A stretch of 64,000 bases of DNA from Sphingosinicella sp. CPCC 101087 (lineage in GTDB: Bacteria > Pseudomonadota > Alphaproteobacteria > Sphingomonadales > Sphingomonadaceae): positions 372,001 to 436,000 of the forward strand of contig NZ_SBFF01000001.1 in NCBI RefSeq assembly GCF_004151485.1, read 5' to 3'. A program made the translations under genes and the position numbers. Below the pieces are notes generated by a model. It was given only the letters and a program-made list of their open reading frames with translations, did not search any database and had not been told where the DNA came from. Shown piece by piece: positions 16,684 through 25,364 of this stretch (within the stretch, counting starts at the first letter, position 1; the number at the start of each line of letters is the position of its first letter).

Positions 16684-17654
16684 GCGGTCCCGGCACGATG
16701 CGGGCCGCCGTGCTGACCGGCCCGGGCTCTCTCAGGATCGAAACGGCGCCGGTGCCGGAGCCCCGGGCCGGCCAAGTCCGGATCCGCCTGGAAGGCTGCG
16801 GCGTATGCGCTTCGAACCTTACCCCCTGGGCCGGGCCGGAATGGATGCGCTTCCCCACCGATCCAGGTGCGCTCGGCCACGAAGGCTGGGGAATCGTCGA
16901 TGCGCTCGGCGACGGCGTGACCGGGCTGGTCCCTGGCGACAGGGTCGCCGCCTTGAGCTTCGCCAGCTATGCCGAATATGACGTCGCCGCGGCCGATGCG
17001 GTGGTGCCGCTGCCGTCCAGTCTCGACGGGCTGGCTTTCCCCGGCGAGCCGTTCGGCTGCGCGATGAACATCTTCCGCCGAAGCGCGATCGAGGCCGGCC
17101 AGACGGTGGCCATCGTCGGCATCGGTTTCCTGGGGGCCGTGCTGACCCGCCTCGCCACGCAAGCGGGCGCACGGGTGATCGCCATCTCCCGCCGGCCTTT
17201 CTCGCTCGACCTCGCGCGTCGGATGGGCGCCGCCGAGACGATCCCGCTCGAGGACCATCATGGTATCGTCAGACGGGTCGCCGAGCTGACCGACGGCCGG
17301 ATGTGCGAACGCGTCATCGAGGCGGTCGGAATGCAATGGCCGCTCGATCTCGCCGCCGAGCTCACCGCCGAGGGCGGGCGCTTGGTCGTCGCGGGCTATC
17401 ACCAGGACGGTCCGCGACAGGTCAACATGCAGCTGTGGAACTGGCGCGGCTTCGACGTGATCAACGCGCATGAGCGCGACCCGGCCGTGGCGCGCCGCGG
17501 CATGGCCGAGGCGGTCGCCCAGATCGCCAGCGGCCGCCTCGACCCGTCGCAACTGCTGACCCACGAATATCCGCTGGAGGGCCTGGGCGACGCGCTGAAC
17601 GCCACTCGCGACCGTCCGGAGGGTTTCCTTAAGGCGGTGGTGAGGCTTTCATGA
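16680..17654 (+). CDS. Zinc-type medium-chain alcohol dehydrogenase
   Basis: A 324-residue MDR enzyme. GCGVCASNL contributes Cys43 and ALGHEGWG contributes His67-Glu68 as catalytic zinc ligands; the Rossmann motif [17 protein letters not shown] binds NAD(P). The four-cysteine structural zinc loop of classical alcohol dehydrogenases is missing, as in threonine/sugar dehydrogenase-like branches. ATG 16680 overlaps the fusion gene stop by four bases; the following oxidoreductase overlaps its stop. With the Gfo/Idh neighbour it probably oxidises and re-reduces a polyol or sugar, perhaps inositol-derived. Confidence 0.83.
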   Translation: MSGPGTMRAAVLTGPGSLRIETAPVPEPRAGQVRIRLEGCGVCASNLTPWAGPEWMRFPTDPGALGHEGWGIVDALGDGVTGLVPGDRVAALSFASYAEYDVAAADAVVPLPSSLDGLAFPGEPFGCAMNIFRRSAIEAGQTVAIVGIGFLGAVLTRLATQAGARVIAISRRPFSLDLARRMGAAETIPLEDHHGIVRRVAELTDGRMCERVIEAVGMQWPLDLAAELTAEGGRLVVAGYHQDGPRQVNMQLWNWRGFDVINAHERDPAVARRGMAEAVAQIASGRLDPSQLLTHEYPLEGLGDALNATRDRPEGFLKAVVRLS

Positions 17655-18706
17655 ACGCCGCAGGCCCGCGTCCGAAGATCGGCTTCCTCGGTGTCGGCTG
17701 GATCGGCCGCCACCGGATGGAAGCGATGCTCGCCGGCGGCGCCGTCGAGGCTGTCGCCGTCGCGGACCCGAGCGACGAAGCGGCCGCAGAGGCCCTGCGG
17801 CTCGCGCCCGCCGCAAGGCGGGTGCCCGACCTCGACGCCATGCTCGATCTGGGGCCGGACGGAATCGTCATCGCGACGCCGAGTGCGCTCCATGCCGGTC
17901 AGTCCGTCCGCGCGCTCGAAGCGGGCGCTGCGGTTTTCTGCCAGAAGCCGTTGGGCCGGACCGCGGCGGAAGTGGAAGGCGTGGTCGAGGCGGCTCGCCG
18001 CGCCGATCTGCTGCTCGGGGTCGACCTGTCCTACCGCCACACCGAAGGCATGAAGAAGATCCGCGCTCTGGCCGACGGCGATGCACTTGGCCGCCTCTAT
18101 GCGGCGGACCTCGTCTTTCACAACGGCTACGGCCCCGACAAGGGCTGGTTCTACGATCCGGCCCAATCGGGCGGCGGCTGCGTCATGGATCTCGGCGTCC
18201 ACCTCGTCGACCTGGCTTTGTGGATGCTCCACTTTCCCGAGGTGCGCGAGGTCTCGGCCCGCCTCTACGCTCAGGGCCGGCCCGTTGCAGCGGGAGAGGT
18301 CGAGGACCATGCGGTCGTGACGCTCGATCTCGCAAACGGCGCGACGGTGCGGGTCGCCTGCTCCTGGCGCCTCCAGGTCGGCTGCGACGCGGTCATCTCG
18401 GCCGAATTTTACGGCACCGAGGGCGGCGCGGCGCTGCGCAACGTGGACGGGTCCTTCTACGACTTCACCGCCGACCATTATCGCGGCACCGCCCGCGAGC
18501 GCCTCGCCTCGCCTCCCGATCCATGGGGCGGCCGCGCCGCCGCCGATTGGGCTGCCCGCCTGGCCGCCGGCGCGAGGTTCGACCAGTCGACCGAAGGTCT
18601 CGTCGAGACGGCGCGGGTGCTGGATCGTATCTACGGTCGCGATCCGGCCGCCCCGGTGGCCGCCGCGGACGCGACCGAAGGCGCGAGGCGGCTGAACGCG
18701 GCCTGA
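17651..18706 (+). CDS. Gfo/Idh/MocA-family oxidoreductase
   Basis: A 351-residue NAD(P)-dependent sugar or cyclitol dehydrogenase. GFLGVGWIGRHRM is the dinucleotide-binding start, FCQKPLGRT is the EKP-equivalent with the catalytic Lys, and MDLGVHLVDLALWML carries the catalytic His region. The family includes inositol 2-dehydrogenase, which fits the linked ino1 gene, but also many nucleotide-sugar oxidases. ATG overlaps the alcohol dehydrogenase stop by four bases. It is the last tightly coupled gene of the rightward operon; a 90-base gap follows. Confidence 0.84.
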   Translation: MNAAGPRPKIGFLGVGWIGRHRMEAMLAGGAVEAVAVADPSDEAAAEALRLAPAARRVPDLDAMLDLGPDGIVIATPSALHAGQSVRALEAGAAVFCQKPLGRTAAEVEGVVEAARRADLLLGVDLSYRHTEGMKKIRALADGDALGRLYAADLVFHNGYGPDKGWFYDPAQSGGGCVMDLGVHLVDLALWMLHFPEVREVSARLYAQGRPVAAGEVEDHAVVTLDLANGATVRVACSWRLQVGCDAVISAEFYGTEGGAALRNVDGSFYDFTADHYRGTARERLASPPDPWGGRAAADWAARLAAGARFDQSTEGLVETARVLDRIYGRDPAAPVAAADATEGARRLNAA

Positions 18707-18796
18707 TCCGCCGACGGCGTCCGGGACAAAGGGGCAACCGATGCCGCCCCATCTCGTTACCGCGCTGACGAAAGCCGTCGCGAGCCCGGAGGCTCC

Positions 18797-20776
18797 ATGA
18801 GCGAACCAGTGCCGGAGGAATCCCCCGATCCGGGCGTCGGCCGCAGGATGCAGGTCAATCCGCCGGTCTTCTTCGTCTCGGCCGCGCTGATCCTTGCCTT
18901 CGCCTTGTTCGGCGCCTTGCTGCCGGACCAGGCGGGACGAATGTTCGGCGCGGTCCAGGCCGTCATCGTCGAGGATTTCGGCTGGTTCTACATCCTCGCG
19001 GTTGCCGGCTTCCTGCTGTTCGTCATCTTCCTGATGCTCAGCCGCTACGGCGACGTGAAACTGGGCCCGGACGACAGCGAGCCCGATTACGGCTATCTGT
19101 CCTGGTTCGCGATGCTGTTCAGCGCCGGGATGGGCATCGGCCTCATCTTCTTCGGCGTCGCCGAGCCGATCCAGCATTATGCGCTGCCCCCGGTCGGCGA
19201 GGGGCGGACGATCGAAGCGGCCCGCCAGGCGATGGTGCTGACCTTCTTCCACTGGGGCCTGCACGCTTGGGCCATCTACATCATTGTCGGCCTGGCGCTC
19301 GCTTATTTCGCCTTCCGCCGCGGCCTCCCGCTCGCGGTACGTTCGGCACTCTATCCGCTGATCGGAGAGCGCATTAACGGCCCGATCGGCCATGCCATCG
19401 ACATATTCGCGGTGCTCGGCACGATGTTCGGAGTGGCGACGTCGCTCGGCCTCGGCGTGCTGCAGGTGAATGCAGGCTTCGGCTATCTCTTTGGGCTCCC
19501 GACCTCGACCCTGGCTCAGCTGGTGCTGATCGCGGTGATCACGGGCATGGCGACCGTCTCGGTGGTGCTTGGCCTGGATCGCGGGGTGAAACGCCTCTCG
19601 GAGCTCAACATCATCCTCGCGGTGATCCTGCTGGCGTTCATCCTCTTTACCGGCTCGACCGTGTTCCTGCTCCAGGCCTTCGTCCAGAATATCGGGACCT
19701 ATTTGAGCGAGGTCGTGCCGCGGACCTTCCGCATGTACGCTTACGAGCCCAATCCGTGGCTCGGCGATTGGACGCTCTTCTACTGGGGATGGTGGATCGC
19801 CTGGTCGCCCTTCGTCGGAATGTTCATCGCCCGCATCTCGCGCGGGCGTACGATCCGCGAGTTCGTGACGGGGGTGCTGCTCGTGCCGGTACTCTTCACC
19901 TTCCTTTGGATGACGGTGTTCGGCAACAGCGCGATCGCGCTCGACCTCGCCGGCGCCGCGCCGATCGCCGACACGGTCGCAGACAATCTGCCGATCGCCT
20001 TGTTCGAAATGCTGGACGCGCTTCCGCTGACGGCGATCACCTCCGGCCTCGCTACCTTGCTGGTCATCACTTTCTTCGTCACCTCGGCGGATTCGGGTTC
20101 CCTGGTGATCGACATCATCACCTCGGGCGACGCCGAAAACCCGCCGGTGTGGCAGCGCGTCTTCTGGGCCCTGTGCGCGGGGACGGTCGCGGCGGTCCTG
20201 CTGGTCGCTGGCGGCCTCCAGGCGCTGCAGACCGCCGCCATCGCCAGCGCCCTACCCTTCGCGGTCGTCATGATCTTCATCTGCTACGGACTTCTTCGCG
20301 CGCTTCAGATGGAGGCGACGGGGTTTCCGGTGGGGCTAGCCACCGCCTCGGGCACAGGCACGGGCATGGGGTGGCAGCAGAGGCTGTCCAGCATCCTTCG
20401 TTTTCACGGCCGCGGCGAGGTCCGGGGCTTCCTGGCCGGGACGGCCCGGCCGGCGCTCGAAGCGGTGGCGGCGCAGATGCGCGAGCAGGGCCTGTCCCCC
20501 GAGCTCGCCGAGGACGAAGACCATCTCGACCTCACCGTGCCGCACGGCGAACGAGGCATGTTTCGATACGCCATCCGCGTTCGCGCCTTCCGCGCGCCGA
20601 CCTTCGCCTGGGCAGAGACGCGCCGGACCCAGGATTCCGACCCGCAGCACTTTCGCGCATTGGTCTACACGGAGGGCGACCAGCCGCACGACGTCACCGG
20701 CTTCACCAACGATCAGCTGATCAACGACCTGCTCCAGCGATATGCGCGGTTCCGACAGGCGCGAAGAATGGCGTGA
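18797..20776 (+). CDS. BCCT-family betaine/choline/carnitine-type transporter
   Basis: A 659-residue inner-membrane carrier with about twelve helices. GMGIGLIFFGVAEP, the tryptophan-rich FFHWGLHAWAIYIIVGLALAYF and ITFFVTSADSGSLV are the family landmarks. The hydrophilic C-terminal part from about residue 530 is long, as in BetT-like members where it takes part in osmotic sensing. ATG 18797 has GGAGG close upstream. It follows the glycan operon in the same direction; whether it shares transcription is unclear. A compatible-solute importer is the safest reading. Confidence 0.9.
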   Translation: MSEPVPEESPDPGVGRRMQVNPPVFFVSAALILAFALFGALLPDQAGRMFGAVQAVIVEDFGWFYILAVAGFLLFVIFLMLSRYGDVKLGPDDSEPDYGYLSWFAMLFSAGMGIGLIFFGVAEPIQHYALPPVGEGRTIEAARQAMVLTFFHWGLHAWAIYIIVGLALAYFAFRRGLPLAVRSALYPLIGERINGPIGHAIDIFAVLGTMFGVATSLGLGVLQVNAGFGYLFGLPTSTLAQLVLIAVITGMATVSVVLGLDRGVKRLSELNIILAVILLAFILFTGSTVFLLQAFVQNIGTYLSEVVPRTFRMYAYEPNPWLGDWTLFYWGWWIAWSPFVGMFIARISRGRTIREFVTGVLLVPVLFTFLWMTVFGNSAIALDLAGAAPIADTVADNLPIALFEMLDALPLTAITSGLATLLVITFFVTSADSGSLVIDIITSGDAENPPVWQRVFWALCAGTVAAVLLVAGGLQALQTAAIASALPFAVVMIFICYGLLRALQMEATGFPVGLATASGTGTGMGWQQRLSSILRFHGRGEVRGFLAGTARPALEAVAAQMREQGLSPELAEDEDHLDLTVPHGERGMFRYAIRVRAFRAPTFAWAETRRTQDSDPQHFRALVYTEGDQPHDVTGFTNDQLINDLLQRYARFRQARRMA

Positions 20777-20849
20777 CGCCGAGGCGGCGGGAGGATCGAG
20801 GCAATCGCGCTCCACGACGGCCGTAGCTACGATCCGTGCGCCATGTCCG

Positions 20850-20884
20850 GCCGCGCCGATCATTCCTCGGTCGGCGGGCTTTCT
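20850..20884 (+). terminator. Possible terminator after the BCCT gene
   Basis: An imperfect GC stem (20850-20859 with 20867-20875) is followed by GGGCTTTCT. It sits 75 bases after the transporter stop, overlapping the 3' end of a doubtful leftward ORF. Weak T-run, so only a candidate. Confidence 0.3.
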
Positions 20885-21021
20885 CGTGAGCAAGCGCCGT
20901 CCGAACTGGCCTGGTTGCGCAGCCTTTCGGGAAGCCGGCGCAGGATGTGGGCGAGGTAGACAGCGCGCTGGTCGTGAACGAAATCCTTGCCCGGCTCGAG
21001 CTCGGCAGCAGCGTTTGACAT
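20860..21021 (-). CDS. Short hypothetical protein, possibly a gene remnant
   Basis: A 53-codon leftward frame starting at ATG 21021 just inside an AT-rich promoter region that differs from its surroundings. The first 37 residues (for example FVHDQRAVYLAHILRRLPERL) look like plausible helices; the tail looks random. No ribosome site is visible and no family is recognised. It could be the truncated start of a regulator that once used the palindrome next to it, or chance. Confidence 0.3.
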   Translation of the reverse strand: MSNAAAELEPGKDFVHDQRAVYLAHILRRLPERLRNQASSDGACSRESPPTEE

Positions 21022-21042
21022 AAATATGTAAATCTTTACATA
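21015..21042 (+). promoter_or_regulatory. Promoter with an 18-bp palindromic operator
   Basis: TTGACA at 21015-21020 is followed by the perfect dyad TATGTAAA-TC-TTTACATA (21025-21042), whose right arm overlaps the expected -10 position (TACATA after 16 bases). In such a GC-rich region this AT-rich dyad stands out and looks like a repressor site controlling the hydrolase gene at 21080, and perhaps the leftward short ORF. Confidence 0.55.
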
Positions 21043-21079
21043 AACCGCGCTCCTTGAATAGGCATGGCGGGGTCGCGGC

Positions 21080-22399
21080 ATGAATCTGGTGATGTTGCCT
21101 TTGGCGATGGCCCTCGCGGCGGCCGCTCCGCCGCAGGATCCGCCGCCCGAACATTGCGCCATCGGGGCCTATTCCCTCCCGGACGGGAGCTTCGTCGATG
21201 TCGCGCCCGCGGACGGCGCCGCTCTTCGTTGGCGCCGGCCCGACGGGACCACCGGTGCCCTTGCCGCCACGCCCGGCGGCGGCTGGGCCAGCACTCTGGG
21301 ATGGACCGGTCGCCCGGATGGCGTGCAAGTTTCGTTCGATTGCGCGCGCGATACGATCGTCTTCGACGGTCGACGGGGTGAGCGGATGAAGTTCGACGTC
21401 GCCGAGACCCGTTTCGAGGTAGACGGTGCCGTTCTGGCGGGGCGCCTGATAATGCCTCCAGGTGACCAGCCGGTTCCGGTCGTGGTCCTCGTCCACGGCG
21501 CCGAACGCATGTCGGCGCGCGAAGCCTATGCGCTGCAACGAATGTTCCCGGCTGCCGGGATCGGCGCCTTCGTGTACGACAAGCGTGGAACGGGGGCTTC
21601 GACCGGACAATATACTCATGATTACGCCACGCTGGCGACCGACGCGATCTCGGCAGCCGATGAAGCGCGGCGGTTGGGCGGCAGCCGGATATCCCGCATC
21701 GGCTATCAGGCGGGCAGCCAGGGAGGATGGGTGGCGCCGCTCGCCGCTCAAATCGATCCCGTCGATTTCATCATCGTGAGCTTCGGCCTCGCCGTCTCGC
21801 CCGCGGCGGCGGAACGCGAGCTGATCGTCGCGGCGCTGAGGCGGCATGGCTTCGGGCCCGAAGCGATCGCCGGCGCCATGGAAATCTCACAGGCCGTCGA
21901 GGCGGTGATCGATAGCAATTTCCAGTCCGGCTACGATCGGCTCGCGGACGTTCGCGATCGTTATGCCGACGAACCCTGGTTCGCCCATGCCGGCGGCAGC
22001 TTCGTCGGCATGATCCTCGGAATGCCGCCCGAGCAGCTCCGCCGCGAAGGCCCGAAGCTCGCGCCGAACATATCGCTTTACTATGATCCCTTGCCGGTGC
22101 TCCGAAATCTCGACACGCCGCAATTGTGGATCCTGGCCGAAGAGGACCTCGTCGCTCCGGTGGCCGGCACGTCGCGCCGCCTCGCCGAGCTGGAGAAAGC
22201 GGGACGGCCGATCACGACGGCCATCTTCGCCGACGCCGAGCACGGCATGTACGGATACGAGATCGCGGCCGATGGCTCTCGCGTGTCGACCCGCGCTCCG
22301 GAGGGCTATTTCCCGATGATGCGCGATTACGTCCTGACCGGCCGTACCGGCCCTCGCTACGGAGCACGGATCCTGAACAGCGCCGCCGGCCGCGAATAG
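21080..22399 (+). CDS. Secreted alpha/beta hydrolase (serine aminopeptidase-like)
   Basis: A 439-residue protein with a short hydrophobic start (MNLVMLPLAMALAAAAP) that probably exports it. The hydrolase core begins near residue 110: VVVLVHGAERMSAREAY is the oxyanion strand, FVYDKRGTGAST follows, AGSQGGW carries the nucleophile (first Gly of GxSxG is Ala), WILAEEDLVAP has the acidic residue and AEHGMYGYE the His. Resembles esterase/peptidase-like proteins of the YfhR group with an extra N-terminal beta-rich domain. It stands alone behind a palindrome-controlled promoter; substrate unknown. Confidence 0.8.
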   Translation: MNLVMLPLAMALAAAAPPQDPPPEHCAIGAYSLPDGSFVDVAPADGAALRWRRPDGTTGALAATPGGGWASTLGWTGRPDGVQVSFDCARDTIVFDGRRGERMKFDVAETRFEVDGAVLAGRLIMPPGDQPVPVVVLVHGAERMSAREAYALQRMFPAAGIGAFVYDKRGTGASTGQYTHDYATLATDAISAADEARRLGGSRISRIGYQAGSQGGWVAPLAAQIDPVDFIIVSFGLAVSPAAAERELIVAALRRHGFGPEAIAGAMEISQAVEAVIDSNFQSGYDRLADVRDRYADEPWFAHAGGSFVGMILGMPPEQLRREGPKLAPNISLYYDPLPVLRNLDTPQLWILAEEDLVAPVAGTSRRLAELEKAGRPITTAIFADAEHGMYGYEIAADGSRVSTRAPEGYFPMMRDYVLTGRTGPRYGARILNSAAGRE

Positions 22400-22456
22400 G
22401 CCCGATCGCGCCTTCGGAGACCTCCGTCCGGGACGATGGCGAGCGGCGGATGAGCC

Positions 22457-22862
22457 CTAGCTCCGCTCGATCGTGTAGAGCAGGTGCATCGCGGAGGCGG
22501 TCGCGACAGCGGAGCTCAGGGTCAGGTTCCGAGGCTGCTCCTCCAGATTCTCGAACAGGCGCAGACCGCTCCCGAAGATCACCGGCGCGACGTGCAGTTG
22601 GAGAGAGTCGACGAGGTTACCCGATAGCACCTGCTGGATCAGCGACGCCCCGCCCATCACGGCGACGTCGCGACCGGCCGCGGCCTGCGTGGCGGTCTCG
22701 ATCGCGACTTCGAGGTTCGGCGCGTATAGGTAGACGCTGGCCTCGCGGAGGCTGGCTGGAGGCCTGTGCGTCACCACTATGGTAGGAACGCGCAACGGGC
22801 CGGACGGTCCGTCACCGCCCCACCCCCGGAGCGAATGATCGATCGACGTTCAACTTGCTCAC
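22457..22862 (-). pseudogene. DHFR-family (RibD C-terminal-like) gene, decayed
   Basis: The last 100 or so codons encode the C-terminal half of a dihydrofolate-reductase-family protein: GWGGDGPSG, VPTIVVTHRPP, VAVMGGASLIQQ and LQLHVAPVIFGSGLRLF. Family members are about 190 residues and begin with a strand not seen here. Upstream, homology continues to about 22830 and then the frame meets a TGA; a GTG start at 22862 (VSKLNVDRSF) is in another frame and stops after 16 codons. So the N-terminal half is deleted and the rest frameshifted. A 112-codon ORF from 22795 could still be translated but would lack the cofactor-binding start. Confidence 0.6.
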
Positions 22863-22964
22863 ATATGGCTCCTCTGCGACGGCATGGGGCGATCCATCGG
22901 CTCCGATCATGATCGCCTCGTCCCACGGCTAGTCCGCCCTTCGGTCGCGTGCCCGGAAGATCGA

Positions 22965-24131
22965 TCATTGGCTGCCTCGGGGCCCGGAGCCGGATCGAGG
23001 ATATTCCAGTTGCATCGCGACCATGGCAGCCGTCCGGGGCCCGAAACGGTGCGACAGCGCCTGGAGCGCCTGCTCGAGCGCTTCGGCCGGCCGCTGGCGC
23101 GAAGGATCCGGAAGAGTCCGCGCCTTCGCCCAGCCCGATTCGACCCGGTCGGGGAGGATGAGGAGGCCGTTGCGGCTCCGCCGTGGATCGGCGGACGCAG
23201 CATAGGTCACCGCCGTGGATCGATAGGTCCGCGACCACGCATCCGCCACCAGCGCGAGCGACACTTCGTCGATCCCGGGGGTCAGCCGGATCCCGAACTG
23301 CTCGCGATTCCAGAAGGGAATCGCATTTGCCATGACCGTCGTCACGAAGGGCCGGGAGAGAAGGAATCCGCTGCTGTCATGACGGGCATCCCAAGTGGAG
23401 AGCCCAAGGTCCCGGGCGACCGCCCCGGCCCGCTCGGGGCCTGCAACGGCCTCGATGAGCGTCAGCATCATCGGCATGGAGGCGGTGATCCCGGTCGTCG
23501 TGGCGACACCCCGGTCGACGACGAAGCGGCGGTTTCGGACATATTGGATCGTCGGGTGCCGCTCGAGCATCTCGCGCAGGTAATACCAGTGGGTCGTCGC
23601 TCGCCTGCCGTCGAGCAGCCCGGCGGCGGCGACCACCTTTGCGCCTGCGCATATTCCGATCGTGATCGCGCCCTTGCCGGCCTGGCTCCTGATCCATTGC
23701 AAGGCAGCGGGATCGTCGTCCCGGCTCATCGCCGGAACGATCACATAATCCGCGCCGCGCGGATGGTCCCGGTCGAACTCGGCCACGGTCGCCTGCGGGA
23801 CCACTTTAAGGGCAGGGTAAAGGTCGACGGGGCCGGGTTCGGTCGACAGCGCCACCACATCGGCGACGTCGGCTCGCCGCAATATGCCGTAGGGCATGAG
23901 ATAGTCGGTCGTTTCGGTGGCGTCGTTGATGCCGATGATCGCGATCAGCGGCCGCCGGCGCTTGGGCGGCCGCAGCGCCGACAGGGTGGCGGCCGTCTCC
24001 TGCGCCGGCACCGGCGCCGCGGCGGCGCTCGCCGCCGGAACTGGAGGAAGGGTGACGATCCATGCCGCGCCTGCGGCGGCGAGCAGGCCTGCGACGCCTG
24101 CAAGAACGCGAATCGCCAGACGCCTGTTCAT
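22965..24131 (-). CDS. Membrane-anchored DJ-1/PfpI-family protein
   Basis: A 388-residue protein with an N-terminal membrane anchor (about residues 5-29) and a periplasmic-looking linker, then a DJ-1/PfpI (class I glutamine amidotransferase-like) domain from residue 60. GICAGAKVVAAAGLLDGRRATTHW supplies the nucleophile-elbow Cys161 and His181, as in the N-terminal domain of GlxA/FtrA AraC-type regulators. The C-terminal 150 residues show no helix-turn-helix, so it is not a standard regulator of that type. It diverges from the LytTR gene across a 300-base gap. Function unknown: sensor, chaperone or hydrolase are all possible. Confidence 0.75.
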   Translation of the reverse strand: MNRRLAIRVLAGVAGLLAAAGAAWIVTLPPVPAASAAAAPVPAQETAATLSALRPPKRRRPLIAIIGINDATETTDYLMPYGILRRADVADVVALSTEPGPVDLYPALKVVPQATVAEFDRDHPRGADYVIVPAMSRDDDPAALQWIRSQAGKGAITIGICAGAKVVAAAGLLDGRRATTHWYYLREMLERHPTIQYVRNRRFVVDRGVATTTGITASMPMMLTLIEAVAGPERAGAVARDLGLSTWDARHDSSGFLLSRPFVTTVMANAIPFWNREQFGIRLTPGIDEVSLALVADAWSRTYRSTAVTYAASADPRRSRNGLLILPDRVESGWAKARTLPDPSRQRPAEALEQALQALSHRFGPRTAAMVAMQLEYPRSGSGPRGSQ

Positions 24132-24433
24132 GATGTCCGTCCTCCTGGCCGCCGCCGGGACGTGACGTGTCGGAGGAAGGTCGGCCAGCCTGGCGTTCGT
24201 CAGTGGTGCAGTTCATGCGCGAACGGTGCGGCTCCAGGCGGCCCGCACCGGCGGAGGCTTGAAGCGCACTTGCGCCGCACTCGCGCTCATGCGAGCCGCT
24301 TGTGCTTCGACGGCAGCGCGCCGGCCCTCCTCGCCGGGCGGGCCGGCGGTCCGCCGACCATCTGCCGGGTGGCCGCAGCGGTCGCCATGGTCGGCTTCGC
24401 GAGCAGTGCAGGCGGCGCGTGGACGGTGCAGGA
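24132..24433. other. Intergenic gap between divergent genes
   Basis: 302 bases separating the DJ-1/PfpI gene (leftward) from the LytTR gene (rightward). Several open frames cross it but all have random, Arg/Ala/Pro-rich content. I see no RNA gene and no convincing dyad; both promoters should lie here. Confidence 0.4.
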
Positions 24434-25213
24434 TTGAATAGGATATCGGCCGCTTGGGCACGCCGGCCTCGCCCCGGGATCGTCGCCGATCTCGGCCTGT
24501 TGCTCGTGATCGCCCTCTTTCTCGGCGTTACGGGGCCTTACGGAACGGCTCGCGAGCCGGTGGCGGCGAGACATCTCTTCTGGCTCTTCACGATCGTGGC
24601 GGGCGGTCTGATCGGCCTGGGGATAGCGGCTGCGCTTCGCTCCCGGATAAGGGACCGCTGGGTCCGGGCCCTCGTCGCGGCCGGTGCCATGACTCCGCCG
24701 GTCGCATTCCTCGTGCTGGCGGCCATGGTTCTCGTCTTGCGCCATGACCACGGCTTTTCCGGGATGATCTACCTCGACCTGCTCTGGCAGGTCTTCGTCA
24801 TCGCCCTTGCCATGATGAGCCTGCTGACGTTGCTTCGGCGGCCGCCCCGGCGAATCGTCGAGACCCGAACCGTGATCGCCCCTCCGCTGCCCCACGCCGA
24901 GGCCCGTTTTCGCCGGCGCCTGTCGGCGGGGCGCCGCACGGCGGCACTGCTCGCGCTGGAGGCGCATGATCATTATGTGCGGGTCCACACCGACGCCGGA
25001 ATCGAGCTGATCAGCCTGCGTTTCTCCGATGCCCTCGCCGAGCTCAGCGGCGCCCATGGATTCAGGGTGCACCGGTCCTGGTGGGTATCGGCCGAAGCGA
25101 TCAAGGCGGCCCGCTGGCGGCGCGCGAGCGGCGAGCTGGAGCTTACCGACGGGTCGATCGTCCCGATCAGCCGTAGCGGGGCTCCGGCCCTGCGATCGGC
25201 GGGATGGCTTTGA
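24434..25213 (+). CDS. Membrane-bound LytTR-type transcriptional regulator
   Basis: About 259 residues: three or four hydrophobic helices (roughly residues 18-125) followed by a LytTR DNA-binding domain (about 160-255) with ALLALEAHDHYVRVHT, LRFSDALAEL and FRVHRSWWVSAEAI. Regulators with this membrane-LytTR layout usually control their neighbours, often being held or released by a partner membrane protein. TTG 24434 (LNRISAAW) is used as start because the sequence before it looks like noise; a downstream start is possible. Divergent from the DJ-1/PfpI gene, which is a likely partner or target. Confidence 0.75.
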   Translation: MNRISAAWARRPRPGIVADLGLLLVIALFLGVTGPYGTAREPVAARHLFWLFTIVAGGLIGLGIAAALRSRIRDRWVRALVAAGAMTPPVAFLVLAAMVLVLRHDHGFSGMIYLDLLWQVFVIALAMMSLLTLLRRPPRRIVETRTVIAPPLPHAEARFRRRLSAGRRTAALLALEAHDHYVRVHTDAGIELISLRFSDALAELSGAHGFRVHRSWWVSAEAIKAARWRRASGELELTDGSIVPISRSGAPALRSAGWL

Positions 25214-25364
25214 GGCGCGTCGCGACGCCCGCTGCGAAGGGGATGAGCCTCTTTCCCCTTCGGTGCGGCCATAGCTTGTCCCTATGGCCGCCCGACCGCT
25301 TGTGATGTGACGCGCGCCGCAAGTGATCGCTAAGCTGGGCCGTCACGCACGGGGGAATATTGCG

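Noticed and set aside
17399-19393. 664-codon leftward open frame opposite the oxidoreductase and BCCT genes
   Set aside because: Spans several well-supported genes and has low-complexity Asp/Arg-rich content typical of antisense frames in GC-rich DNA.
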